A DNA stretch of 64,000 nt from an uncultured Clostridia bacterium (lineage in GTDB: Bacteria; Bacillota; Clostridia; Christensenellales; Pumilibacteraceae): the NCBI GenBank assembly GCA_947089425.1, contig CAMUKG010000008.1, positions 22,464 to 86,463 of the forward strand, given 5' to 3'. The notes under the pieces are model-generated. The model had not been told where the DNA came from. It made no database searches and saw nothing but the letters and a program-made list of their open reading frames with translations. Shown here one piece after another: positions 8,955 to 18,197 of the stretch. Position 1 is the first letter of the stretch. The number at the start of each line of letters is the position of its first letter. The position numbers and the translations under genes were made by a program.

Positions 8955-11900
8955 AAAAACTCCTAACGGCGTTCGCCGCGTGTCTGTGCATTATGCTCGC
9001 ATGTTTTTGCGGCGCTTATTCGGCGAACGCGGAGCCGGCCTATAATAACGTTTGGTATGCGATTCGCGGCGAATGGTTCACCGTTCCCGACGCGGACGCT
9101 TCGACAACCGTCTTAAATCCGGGCGGCGAGGCGGTAACGCTTCAAAACGGAAAGTTTCGCGCGAGTTTCGAGGGCGATTATATAATAGCGCAGGGCAATT
9201 CGGTGTCGGTGCTTAAAGTTTACCGCACCGCGCCCGCCGTTACCGTAGAGCTCGGCGAGGCTTTGAAAAGAGAATATTGCGCGGGAGAAAATTTATTTCT
9301 TCCCGTCGCCGTAGGCAAAAGCGAAATAAAGGACTATACCGACTACGAGGTGGAAATATATTTCGGAGACGAACTTATAAAAACTTTGAAGTCGACCGAG
9401 CGCGAATATACGCTGACGAAAGCGGGCGAGTATAAAGTAGCGTACGTTATAACCGACGTATTCGGCAAACGCACCGAACGCGATTTTACGGTTACCGCTC
9501 TCGATAAGCCCGTTATAGTTATGCAACGTTTCCCCGAAACAATGATTTTCGGCACGAGCATGGGAATAGACGCCACCTACGGCTATTATAACGGAATTAT
9601 GTACGAGTGCTCGGTAACGCTGAAAGACCGTTTGGGCAACCGTTCTCTCGAAGAAAAAACGTTTTCTCCCGTGTGCGACGGTTTGCATGAACTGACGTTT
9701 AGTTGCGTTATAAACGGCGAGACTCTGACGCGAACGGCGAGCGTTAACGTTGAGTATGGCGCCGAAAGCTTTTTCGTTACGTCAAACGTGAAATCGCTCG
9801 TGCCTAACGTGCCTTATCCCGCGTCGGCAAACGTTGAGAAAAACGGCGTGTATATAACGGGCGACGGAGGTGCGGTTGCGCGTTACACCAAAGCACTCGA
9901 TTTAAAAGAGCTGTCCGATTCGAACACTAAAATAATAGAGTTTCAGCCTTATGCCGAAAAGGGCGCGAGTATTTCGGAAGTCCGCATTACTTTAACCGAC
10001 GCGCTCGACGCGCAAAACACTCTTTCCGTTTTTTGGTGGATGAGCCCGTGGAATGAAGAGGTGAGCTATATGCTTGTGGAATACGGAACGCAAGCTATTG
10101 CGATTTCAAACGAAAGCGCGGACAAAGGGGTGGTGCGCAATCAATACGGCACCGTCACTCAACATACTTTTAATAATGTGAATAATAAGCAGTGCGCGCC
10201 ATTCAACTTCCGCTATAATTACGAGGGGCAAATAGTATATTCGGCAATCAATTCTTCCACTCCGAACTATAAGGTGCTTGACACCGACAATACGGCGGAA
10301 TTGAAATCGTGGAAGCCTTTCGGCGGCTTTAAGGGCGAAGACGTTTATCTGTCGGTGGAGCTCGTTACCGCTAATAACGCGGGCGTGGTAATATCCGAAA
10401 TAGGCGGAAAGCCGCTTGACGCTACCGCCGAATTTGTGAACGACGGCGTAATTCAGCTTGTGCGCGAAAGCAACATTCAAACGGGCGTTGTTGGCTACGG
10501 CTATTTGCTTCCTCGCGCGCAAGAAAAAGACGTGTTGTTCGGCGACGTTAGCTTTACTCGCACGCTCGAATATTTTGAAGAGGGGACGTTTCGCAAAATT
10601 CGCAAAACGGAAGGCGAAATAGAGGGCGACACGTTCACACCCAAAAGAAGCGGAGAATATCGAGTTCGTTTTTCGGGACGTGACAATTTCGGCTCTTCGG
10701 TGGAAAAGTTTTACGAATTCAGCGTGAAAGAGTTCCCCGACGATATATTCATAGTAACCAACGCGCCCGCCGAAGTAGAGGTGCGCTCCGACTTTATACT
10801 TCCCGAAGCGCAAGTAAGCGGCGGTACGGGAATTTTGGAAACGAGCTATCAAGTTTGTTTCGACGGCAAGTACCGCTACATGCAACCGGGCGAAAGAATT
10901 TATGTCGACAGGGCGGGAAGCATAACGGTGAGCATAATAGCGCTCGACGAGATCGGTTTTATAAAAACGACTTCTTATTCAGTGCCAGTGAACACCGAAC
11001 GCAAATTTATTGTGGTTAAGAACATGCCGCAAGCGTGCGTAAACGGCGAAAAACTTGCTTTGCCCGAATTCGTCGGGCTTGACTATTCCAAATACGGAAC
11101 CGACGGTTTCGAATTTCCCGTGTCGCTATTCGTTAACGATACTAAGGTTGACCCGAATAGTGGATACATTGTAAACACCGCCGACGAGTTTATAACCGTA
11201 ACTTTTATTGCCGACGACGGCTCGGTGCAAGAGATGCGCAGAGTGCGAGTAATACCGTCAAGCATAACGAGCATTGCGGATTTCCTTGTGTTCGAACGCT
11301 CTCGCGCTTCAACCGAGTTTTATGAAACGGGGCTCACGTTTTCGTTCGAAAGCGACGCCGAAATAGCAATGCCTTACGCACTCCCGTATTATGATTTGAA
11401 TTTAAAGTTTACCGTGCTCGAAAAGTATAGCGCGTTCGACGGCATAGACGTGATTTTGACGGGCGAGAGCAACGAGGAGCAAACGGTTACGTTGTCGTTT
11501 TCGCAGATTGCGGGCGGAAGCGCTAAAATGCGGGCGGACGGAATGAATGTTTTAGCCGCAGTGGAAAGCGGCGTATACGGCGATTTGAGTGCGTATGCGG
11601 GCGAAAAATTCGATTCGATTAGTTTGTCGTTTTCGCGCGACGGAACAATAAGCGTGAGCGGAAACGAAATAGCGCAAATCGCGGCGTTCGACTCGGGGCG
11701 CGTTTTCGGCGGCTTCGACGGCGGAAAGGTGAGAATTGCGTTTAAGATTCGCGGTGTGAACGCGAGCGCTAAGTTTGCTCTCAACTCCGTAGCTAACCAA
11801 AGTTTTACGTCGTACACTCAAAACTACGACGAAATCATGCCCGTTATGGGACTTGCTCGCGACGTTGCTGCCGAAGAATACGCAAAAGGAGGCGTGCTCG

Positions 11901-12403
11901 AATTCCCCGAGGCGGTGTTTGCCGACGTGCTTTCGGGCAAGGTTACTGGCAAAGTGTCGGTATTTTCGCCAAGCGGCGCTGTGCTCGTAAAAGACGCCGA
12001 ACTCACCGAAAAACTTTCGGTTACGCTCGACGCTTACGGTTATTATCGTTTCGAATACACACTCACCGACGGAGCTCATAACACGGGAAAACGCACTTAC
12101 AGAGTGCGCGTAGCAGACGTGACGCCGCCCGCAATCGAGTTCGGAAGCGTTCCGACTGAGGCGAGGGCGGGCGACACGCTCACCGTGCCCGAAATGAAAG
12201 TTACCGACGATAATTCGTCGCTCGGCGAAGAAAGTTTGCAATATTTCGTATATTTGCGCAATCCCGACACTTTGCTTATTAAAGTGAGAGAAGGCGAAAA
12301 GATAAAGCTCGAACAGGCAGGAACATATAAGCTTATTGTGTACGCTATTGACGGAAGCGGTAACATAAGTTACGAAATAAGAGAAATAGTCGTTACGAAG
12401 TAA
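8951..12403 (+). CDS. Very large secreted protein with Ig-like modules
   Basis: An 1150-residue protein with signal peptide (residues 1-28, ending ANAEP). There is no lipobox at the cleavage point, no C-terminal anchor and no LPXTG. Several HYR/Ig-like modules recur, with pattern GEYKVAYVITDVFGKRTERDF, SGEYRVRFSGRDNFGSS, YGYYRFEYTLTDGAHNTGKR and AGTYKLIVYAIDGSGN. Central parts (about 300-520 and 790-970) look like concanavalin-like or carbohydrate-binding beta-sandwiches, the first including FWWMSPW. No hydrolase motif is recognised. It is coupled to the permease gene by an ATGA overlap, so it is likely the extracellular binding or scaffold component of the glycan system. Confidence 0.72.
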   Translation: MKKLLTAFAACLCIMLACFCGAYSANAEPAYNNVWYAIRGEWFTVPDADASTTVLNPGGEAVTLQNGKFRASFEGDYIIAQGNSVSVLKVYRTAPAVTVELGEALKREYCAGENLFLPVAVGKSEIKDYTDYEVEIYFGDELIKTLKSTEREYTLTKAGEYKVAYVITDVFGKRTERDFTVTALDKPVIVMQRFPETMIFGTSMGIDATYGYYNGIMYECSVTLKDRLGNRSLEEKTFSPVCDGLHELTFSCVINGETLTRTASVNVEYGAESFFVTSNVKSLVPNVPYPASANVEKNGVYITGDGGAVARYTKALDLKELSDSNTKIIEFQPYAEKGASISEVRITLTDALDAQNTLSVFWWMSPWNEEVSYMLVEYGTQAIAISNESADKGVVRNQYGTVTQHTFNNVNNKQCAPFNFRYNYEGQIVYSAINSSTPNYKVLDTDNTAELKSWKPFGGFKGEDVYLSVELVTANNAGVVISEIGGKPLDATAEFVNDGVIQLVRESNIQTGVVGYGYLLPRAQEKDVLFGDVSFTRTLEYFEEGTFRKIRKTEGEIEGDTFTPKRSGEYRVRFSGRDNFGSSVEKFYEFSVKEFPDDIFIVTNAPAEVEVRSDFILPEAQVSGGTGILETSYQVCFDGKYRYMQPGERIYVDRAGSITVSIIALDEIGFIKTTSYSVPVNTERKFIVVKNMPQACVNGEKLALPEFVGLDYSKYGTDGFEFPVSLFVNDTKVDPNSGYIVNTADEFITVTFIADDGSVQEMRRVRVIPSSITSIADFLVFERSRASTEFYETGLTFSFESDAEIAMPYALPYYDLNLKFTVLEKYSAFDGIDVILTGESNEEQTVTLSFSQIAGGSAKMRADGMNVLAAVESGVYGDLSAYAGEKFDSISLSFSRDGTISVSGNEIAQIAAFDSGRVFGGFDGGKVRIAFKIRGVNASAKFALNSVANQSFTSYTQNYDEIMPVMGLARDVAAEEYAKGGVLEFPEAVFADVLSGKVTGKVSVFSPSGAVLVKDAELTEKLSVTLDAYGYYRFEYTLTDGAHNTGKRTYRVRVADVTPPAIEFGSVPTEARAGDTLTVPEMKVTDDNSSLGEESLQYFVYLRNPDTLLIKVREGEKIKLEQAGTYKLIVYAIDGSGNISYEIREIVVTK

Positions 12404-12415
12404 AGGGGAGTTAAT

Positions 12416-14377
12416 ATGAAAAAAATAAGAAAAATAACGGCGGTTGCCGCGCTTATCCTCGCGCTTGCGTTTTCGGCGTTCGGTTGCGCCGCTCATAGCA
12501 ATTCGGACAGTGCGCCGACCGACGGAGATAAGGCGGAAGAGGTTAAAAATATGACTTTGTTCGAAAACGGAAAAACAGATTATACAATAGTATATCCCGA
12601 TGAGCGCACCGAAGCGGAAAAATATGCGGCTTCGACTCTCGGAGAGTTTTTTAAAGAGGTATCGGGCGCGAGCATTCGGCTAAAACAGGAAAAGTTCGTT
12701 ACCTACGACGAAAATGCCAAAATAATTTCGGTGGGCGCAACTCGCTTTATAGAAAAAGCGGGAATAACCGCCGAACTCGAACACGACGGCTTTTTTATTA
12801 AAACTGCGGGGCAAAACGTGTTTATAAACGGAGGAAGCGGAAGGGGAACGCTTTACGGCGTGTATGAATTTCTCGATGCGTATTTGGGCGTGAAATTCTT
12901 GACTTACGATTGCACTTACGTGCCAAAACTCGGCGAATACAAGTTCGGAAAAATAGACGACGTTCAAGCTCCGTCGTTTAAATACCGTAACTTTATGGTG
13001 GCGGGATATAACGACGATAAAGCGTATATGAGCCGCATGAGGTTTGTGAACGAATATCATACGGTGGCAGACCGTTTCGGTGGCAACATAGGTTGGTTCT
13101 CTTCGTCCGATTGCCCGCCCGCGCACAACTCACTTTCATATGTGCCCGTAAGTTATGCGAGCCGCTATCCCGAAATGTTTTCGTTCGTGCGAGGCAATCC
13201 CGTAGAAATTTGCCAAACTTACGGTATAACCGAAAACGGCGAAATAGACGACGGCGTGGAAATCAGCCCAATAAAACTTGCAATCGAGTCGCTTAAAAAA
13301 TTCGTGCTTTCGGCAAAGCCCGACGTAACGTATTTCATGTTCGGGCAACAAGACGTTCAAACGCCATGCCGTTGCGCCCGCTGTATGCGCGACACCGAAA
13401 AATATGGGAGAGGCGGTATTAACATAAGGTTTGTGAATCTTCTTGCGCGCGAAGTGCAAAAATGGGCGAACGAAGAGCTTGGCGGCAGAGAGGTGAACGT
13501 TATAACGTTTGCTTATCAATATTCCGAAGAGCCGCCCGTAGAGCTCGGAGAAAACGGCGAATATCGCCCCGTAGACGATACCGTAGTGGCGGCGGACAAC
13601 GTGAGCGTGCGTCTTGCCACGTATTTCTGCAACGGCTATTATTCTCTCGAAGACTCGCGGCAAATAGCAAAATACCGCACGCTTCTTTCGAATTGGAGCA
13701 AAGTTGCGAGCAAGTTCATGCTGTGGGATTATCACATTGATTACTATAATTACTTTAACTATTATCCCACCATGCACACTTGGAAAGAAAATTTGCGACT
13801 TTATAAAAACATAGGTGCCGAATACGTTTTAATGCAGTCGGCTCAAAATGAAAAAGTGAGTTGGCAGGCTAATATGGAAGCTTACGTTGCGTCTAAACTG
13901 ATGTGGAACATAGAGCGCGACGTAGACGAACTCGTCGAGGAATTTTTCACGTATTATTACGGCATTGCCAAAGATTACGCTCTCGAATATAAGACTAACG
14001 CCGATTTGTATTACCGCACGCTATTCGAACGTTTCGACGATTACACTCTAGTGCTCGGCTCCGACCGTTCGGCGGTTAAGTATTACGACTTAGGCTTTTT
14101 GAAAGGACAAGAGGAACTCATGAATAAAGCGATAGGCTTCGTTTCGGCGAGCGAATTAAATAGCGACGAAGCGGAGACGGTTATAAAACGTCTTAAAATC
14201 ATGCGCGCGCCCGTTAAATTCATGATTATGCACAACTATAACGGCTACTATTTGGATAAACAGTCGGAATATAAGGCGTATGTCGACGACGTGCTCGCCG
14301 AGCTTTCGGAGCTCGGATTCGCCCGTTATAGCGAGGGCTCTCTACTAAACGAATATAAGGCTAACCACAGGATATAG
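12416..14377 (+). CDS. DUF4838-family lipoprotein, probable glycoside-hydrolase-like
   Basis: A 653-residue protein with lipobox FSAFGCAAH (Cys about 25). Residues 50-160 resemble the alpha/beta domain found before the catalytic barrel of GH20/GH67 enzymes (AEKYAASTLGEFFKEVSG, GRGTLYGVYEFLD). The central region carries the DUF4838 hallmark FGQQDVQTPCRCARC (about 307-321) and LWDYHIDYYNYFNYYPTM. DUF4838 proteins occur in polysaccharide-use loci and are often considered glycosidase relatives, but the substrate is unknown. GGGGAG lies 7 bases before the ATG. It should act outside the cell on the imported glycan or its parent polymer. Confidence 0.8.
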   Translation: MKKIRKITAVAALILALAFSAFGCAAHSNSDSAPTDGDKAEEVKNMTLFENGKTDYTIVYPDERTEAEKYAASTLGEFFKEVSGASIRLKQEKFVTYDENAKIISVGATRFIEKAGITAELEHDGFFIKTAGQNVFINGGSGRGTLYGVYEFLDAYLGVKFLTYDCTYVPKLGEYKFGKIDDVQAPSFKYRNFMVAGYNDDKAYMSRMRFVNEYHTVADRFGGNIGWFSSSDCPPAHNSLSYVPVSYASRYPEMFSFVRGNPVEICQTYGITENGEIDDGVEISPIKLAIESLKKFVLSAKPDVTYFMFGQQDVQTPCRCARCMRDTEKYGRGGINIRFVNLLAREVQKWANEELGGREVNVITFAYQYSEEPPVELGENGEYRPVDDTVVAADNVSVRLATYFCNGYYSLEDSRQIAKYRTLLSNWSKVASKFMLWDYHIDYYNYFNYYPTMHTWKENLRLYKNIGAEYVLMQSAQNEKVSWQANMEAYVASKLMWNIERDVDELVEEFFTYYYGIAKDYALEYKTNADLYYRTLFERFDDYTLVLGSDRSAVKYYDLGFLKGQEELMNKAIGFVSASELNSDEAETVIKRLKIMRAPVKFMIMHNYNGYYLDKQSEYKAYVDDVLAELSELGFARYSEGSLLNEYKANHRI

Positions 14378-14383
14378 ATAAAC

Positions 14384-15967
14384 ATGCAAATAACATACAA
14401 CGAACTTAAAGAAAAAATACTCGGTTGCTTTAACGGCAAAAACATAGGCGGCACGCTCGGCGCTCCGTTCGAATCGTATCGGCAAATAAACGACGTGAGC
14501 TTTTACGTTCAGGAAAATATTTACAGAAACCCTCCGCCCAACGACGACCTCGACCTTCAAATCGTATGGCTCAATGCGGCGGAACGTTTCGGCTCGTCGG
14601 TTAACGGCGATTTGCTTGCCGAATATTGGCTGACTTACATATATCCGCGTTGGTCGGAATACGGAGCTGGGAAAGCTAATTTGATTAGGGGTTTTCGTCC
14701 GCCTATTTCGGGCCGAATAGAAAACGTGTATAAAGACAGTTGCGGAAGTTTTATCCGCAGCGAAATATGGGCGTGTTTGGCGCCCGGCCATCCCGAAATC
14801 GCGTCGGTTTACGCTTGGCACGATTCGTCGGTAGACCATGCGGGCGACGGAATATACGGCGAAGTTTTTTGCGCCGCCGTGCAAAGCGCCGCGTTTGCGG
14901 AAAGCTCTTTGCGCACGCTTATCGATATAGGGCTCAGCTACATACCGAAAGATTGCCTTGTGGCTAAGGCGGTGCGGCTTGTATGCGAGTGTTACGACGG
15001 CGGACTTAGTTGGAAAGAAGCGCGAGAAAAGTTATTTTGCGAAGTTCCGGGAAGTTTCGGTTTGCAAACTTTGCCGCTCGAAAAATGGACTGAAAACGAT
15101 TATCTTGCTCGACCGGGTTGCGACGCACCCAACAATATAGGAATAGCTATTATAGGGCTTTTATACGGAGAGGGCGATTTCGGAAAGAGCATTTGCCTTG
15201 CCGTGAATTGCGGAGAAGACACCGACTGTTCGGCGGGGTTTGCGGGCGCTTTGCTCGGAATAATATCGGGTAATTCGGGCATACCTCAAAAGTGGTCGGA
15301 AGTGCTCGACGGCATTATAAACACGTGTTGCATAGACCTTTCGGAATGGGGCTTCTTTTTGCCTAAAAATGTCGGCGAGCTTGCCGACAGAATACTTTTC
15401 GATATTCCTCGATTTTTGCAGACCGATTTCGAAGCTAAGCCGCTTGTAAATTTTTCGCAAGAGGATATTTATTCGCTGAGCGCAAACGAGGGAGAAGCGC
15501 TTTTTTGCGCGCCTTACGAAGTTTACGGAAAGCATATGTGGCGCAATCGCGGACAGCAGGGGTTCGACATAAACGAATTGTTACGTTTGCCCGAATATTG
15601 CGAATGCAAAGAGTTTCCCGCGTTTAAAGCGGTGCTCGAATACGAGCGCGCGCCTTACATAAAGGGGGACGAAAAATTCGGATTCACGTTAAAATTGATT
15701 TGCTCCGAAGTTACTCGCTCGCCACACTGGGCAAACGTTCGCATTTACACGGGTAAAGGGCTCGTTGGGTCTTGCGAAAGCTTTTCGGTGCCGCTCCAAA
15801 ACACTTATCGCTATGTTGCGAAGCAAGATTTTTCCGTCTCTCTCACAGAGTGTCACGGAGTCGCCGAAGACATAATCGTGGAAATTTCTCTCGCGGGACG
15901 GCACACATGCGGTGCGCTTAAAGCCACTCTTGTCGTCGCCGATTCGCGCGACGTAACGGCGGAATAA
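14384..15967 (+). CDS. ADP-ribosylglycohydrolase-family protein with C-terminal extension
   Basis: A 527-residue cytoplasmic protein (no signal). The N-terminal 330 residues show the family layout: GCFNGKNIGGTLGAPFE (15-30), the acidic metal site PPNDDLDLQ (D54, D55, D57) and the second metal cluster GEDTDCSAGFAGALLG (D279, D281). The fold hydrolyses N- or O-glycosidic bonds of ADP-ribose using two Mg ions. A C-terminal domain of about 190 residues looks beta-rich and is not part of the minimal enzyme. It lies between the DUF4838 and GH3 genes, six and five bases from its neighbours, so it is part of the sugar pathway rather than a stray toxin-reversal gene. A glycosidase role is inference. 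Confidence 0.82.
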   Translation: MQITYNELKEKILGCFNGKNIGGTLGAPFESYRQINDVSFYVQENIYRNPPPNDDLDLQIVWLNAAERFGSSVNGDLLAEYWLTYIYPRWSEYGAGKANLIRGFRPPISGRIENVYKDSCGSFIRSEIWACLAPGHPEIASVYAWHDSSVDHAGDGIYGEVFCAAVQSAAFAESSLRTLIDIGLSYIPKDCLVAKAVRLVCECYDGGLSWKEAREKLFCEVPGSFGLQTLPLEKWTENDYLARPGCDAPNNIGIAIIGLLYGEGDFGKSICLAVNCGEDTDCSAGFAGALLGIISGNSGIPQKWSEVLDGIINTCCIDLSEWGFFLPKNVGELADRILFDIPRFLQTDFEAKPLVNFSQEDIYSLSANEGEALFCAPYEVYGKHMWRNRGQQGFDINELLRLPEYCECKEFPAFKAVLEYERAPYIKGDEKFGFTLKLICSEVTRSPHWANVRIYTGKGLVGSCESFSVPLQNTYRYVAKQDFSVSLTECHGVAEDIIVEISLAGRHTCGALKATLVVADSRDVTAE

Positions 15968-15971
15968 CCGT

Positions 15972-18119
15972 ATGAAAGAAAAAGAAATAGCGAGCTTTCT
16001 CGACTTGGACGAGAAAATAAGCATACTGTCGGGTGAAAATATTTGGCACACTCGAGCCGAGCCGAAAATAGGATTGAAGAGTTTGACTTTGCGTGACGGA
16101 CCTCACGGAATACGCGACGGTACGCCGTCATTTTGTTATCCCAACATAAATTTGCTTGCGTGCAGTTGGGATAGGGAACTACTATTCAATGCGGGTGAGT
16201 CGCTCGGAGCGGATGCGAAAGAACACGGTGTGAACGTTTTGCTTGCGCCGGGCGTGAACGTGAAACGCAATCCGCTTTGCGGACGCAACTTCGAATATTT
16301 TTCCGAAGAGCCGTATGTTACGGGCGAGCTTGCCGCCGCATATGTAAACGGGGTTCAAAGCTTCGGCGTGGCGGCGTGCGTAAAGCACTTTTGTTGCAAC
16401 AATCGCGAAAACGGCAGATATTCTTATTCGGCGGAGATAGACGAGCGCACTTTGCGCGAAGTATATTTAAAACCTTTTCGCACAGTAATCGAAAAAGCTG
16501 ACGCAAAGTCGCTCATGACGTCTTATAACAGAGTTAACGGAGAATATGCGGCGCAAAATCGAAAGCTGTACGATATTTTGCGAGACGAATGGGGTTACGA
16601 CGGCGTCGTCGTGTCCGACTGGGGCGGAGTTGACAGTCGCGCGAAAAGCTACGCTTGCGGGCTCGACCTCGAAATGCCCGGCTCCGACTTGAAAACTCAT
16701 AGCGAGGTTTTAGAGGCGGTAAAGCGTGGTGAACTCGAAGAGGCGCAAATAACGCAAAGCGTGGGCCGAATTAAAAAACTTGCCGATTTTTGTTTCGCAG
16801 AGCGGGAAGTAAAAACGTTTAAAAGAAACACATGCCGACTTGCCGAAGAGAGCATGGTGCTTCTAAAAAACGCCGACGCGCTGTTGCCGTTGCGCCGCGA
16901 GTCTCGCGTGGCGGTGGCGGGGAGTCTTGCTCTTCTGTCGCTTTCGCAAGGCGGCGGTTGCGCCGAAGTAAATTCGACGGGCGCGAAAACGGTGTTTTCC
17001 GTTTTGCGCGAAACGTTTTCGGTGTGCGATTACATAGAAGAACCAGACTTGCGTCTTTCGAAATACGACGCCATTATAGTGTTTTGCGGCACAAGGCCCG
17101 ACAGCGAGGGGTACGACCGAGAAAATATCTTTATAGATTGCTCTCTTTTGAAAAAGTGCGCTGAATTCAATAGTAACGTTGCGTGCGTGTTGAGCAACGG
17201 TTCCGCGCTCGACTTGCGCGAGGTTACGGCAAACTCGAAGGCAGTTTTGGAAACATATTATGCGGGCGAAGTTTTCGGCGTTGCACTTTCGCGAGTTATT
17301 ACGGGCAAAGTCAATCCGAGCGGCAGGCTCGCCGAGAGTTTTATTGCAAAAATAGAGGATAGCCCGTGTTTCGGGGAGGAAAACAGCGACATAATTTTTT
17401 ACGGCGAGGGCGTGAATACGGGATACCGATATTATTTGAAAAAAGGAATAAAAACCGTTTTTCCGTTCGGTTACGGCATGAGTTACACGAACTTCGAGTA
17501 TTCCGATTTGAAACTCGACGCTTGCAAAATAGACGAAAACGCAAAATTCGTAACCGCCGAGTTCTTTCTTGAAAATACGGGAAAATTCGACGGCAAAGAA
17601 GTTGTGCAAATATATTTTAAAACGCGCGGCGAATACGGAATGCCCGTGTTGAAACTTGTCGCTTTCGATAAGCTATTCTTGCGCGCGGGAGAGCGCAAAA
17701 AGGTGCGCGTGCGAGTGGATGCGCGCGAATTTATGTATTACGATACGCATAATAGCGCCTTTAAATTGCCCGTAGGAGCGTTCAGGTTATGCGTATGCCG
17801 CAATGCCGAAAACGAATTGCTTTCGGCGGAGCTTGCGATTTCTAACGGCGATAGAGCGAACCGCTACACTACGGTGGGAGAAATTATACGGACGGAAAAG
17901 GGCGCGGCGTTCGTTAAAAAAGAACTTAACAAAGCTATATGCGGTTGTATTACCGACGATGAAAATTATAGCTTCGACATACGCGACGGGCATATTACGG
18001 GCGACGTGTTTTTCCGAAAGATTGCCGAAAGTTTGCAACTCAGGCAAACCGTTACCATGAGCAACAATCGCCTATCCAATGCGGAACTTGAAAGGATTAT
18101 AGATTTGCTCAACGACTGA
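15972..18119 (+). CDS. Glycoside hydrolase family 3 (beta-glucosidase-like)
   Basis: A 715-residue protein without signal peptide, so cytoplasmic. The N-terminal barrel has LTLRDGPHGIR, the KHFCCNN substrate-contact motif and the nucleophile motif VVSDWGG with Asp216. The alpha/beta sandwich follows (about 290-480, CVLSNGSALDLRE, VFPFGYGMSYTNFEYSD) and then a fibronectin-III-like domain (about 505-600). This is the complete domain set of beta-glucosidase/beta-xylosidase GH3 enzymes, with an extra C-terminal tail of about 70 residues. It should cleave terminal beta-linked sugars from imported oligosaccharide. Exact specificity (glucose, xylose or N-acetylglucosamine) cannot be fixed. Confidence 0.92.
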   Translation: MKEKEIASFLDLDEKISILSGENIWHTRAEPKIGLKSLTLRDGPHGIRDGTPSFCYPNINLLACSWDRELLFNAGESLGADAKEHGVNVLLAPGVNVKRNPLCGRNFEYFSEEPYVTGELAAAYVNGVQSFGVAACVKHFCCNNRENGRYSYSAEIDERTLREVYLKPFRTVIEKADAKSLMTSYNRVNGEYAAQNRKLYDILRDEWGYDGVVVSDWGGVDSRAKSYACGLDLEMPGSDLKTHSEVLEAVKRGELEEAQITQSVGRIKKLADFCFAEREVKTFKRNTCRLAEESMVLLKNADALLPLRRESRVAVAGSLALLSLSQGGGCAEVNSTGAKTVFSVLRETFSVCDYIEEPDLRLSKYDAIIVFCGTRPDSEGYDRENIFIDCSLLKKCAEFNSNVACVLSNGSALDLREVTANSKAVLETYYAGEVFGVALSRVITGKVNPSGRLAESFIAKIEDSPCFGEENSDIIFYGEGVNTGYRYYLKKGIKTVFPFGYGMSYTNFEYSDLKLDACKIDENAKFVTAEFFLENTGKFDGKEVVQIYFKTRGEYGMPVLKLVAFDKLFLRAGERKKVRVRVDAREFMYYDTHNSAFKLPVGAFRLCVCRNAENELLSAELAISNGDRANRYTTVGEIIRTEKGAAFVKKELNKAICGCITDDENYSFDIRDGHITGDVFFRKIAESLQLRQTVTMSNNRLSNAELERIIDLLND

Positions 18120-18197
18120 AAAGTTTGAAAGAACCAAAAATCGCGCGCTATTGCGTTTACAAAAATTTTAGGAATAAGGAGTAAAGAAATCGCAATT

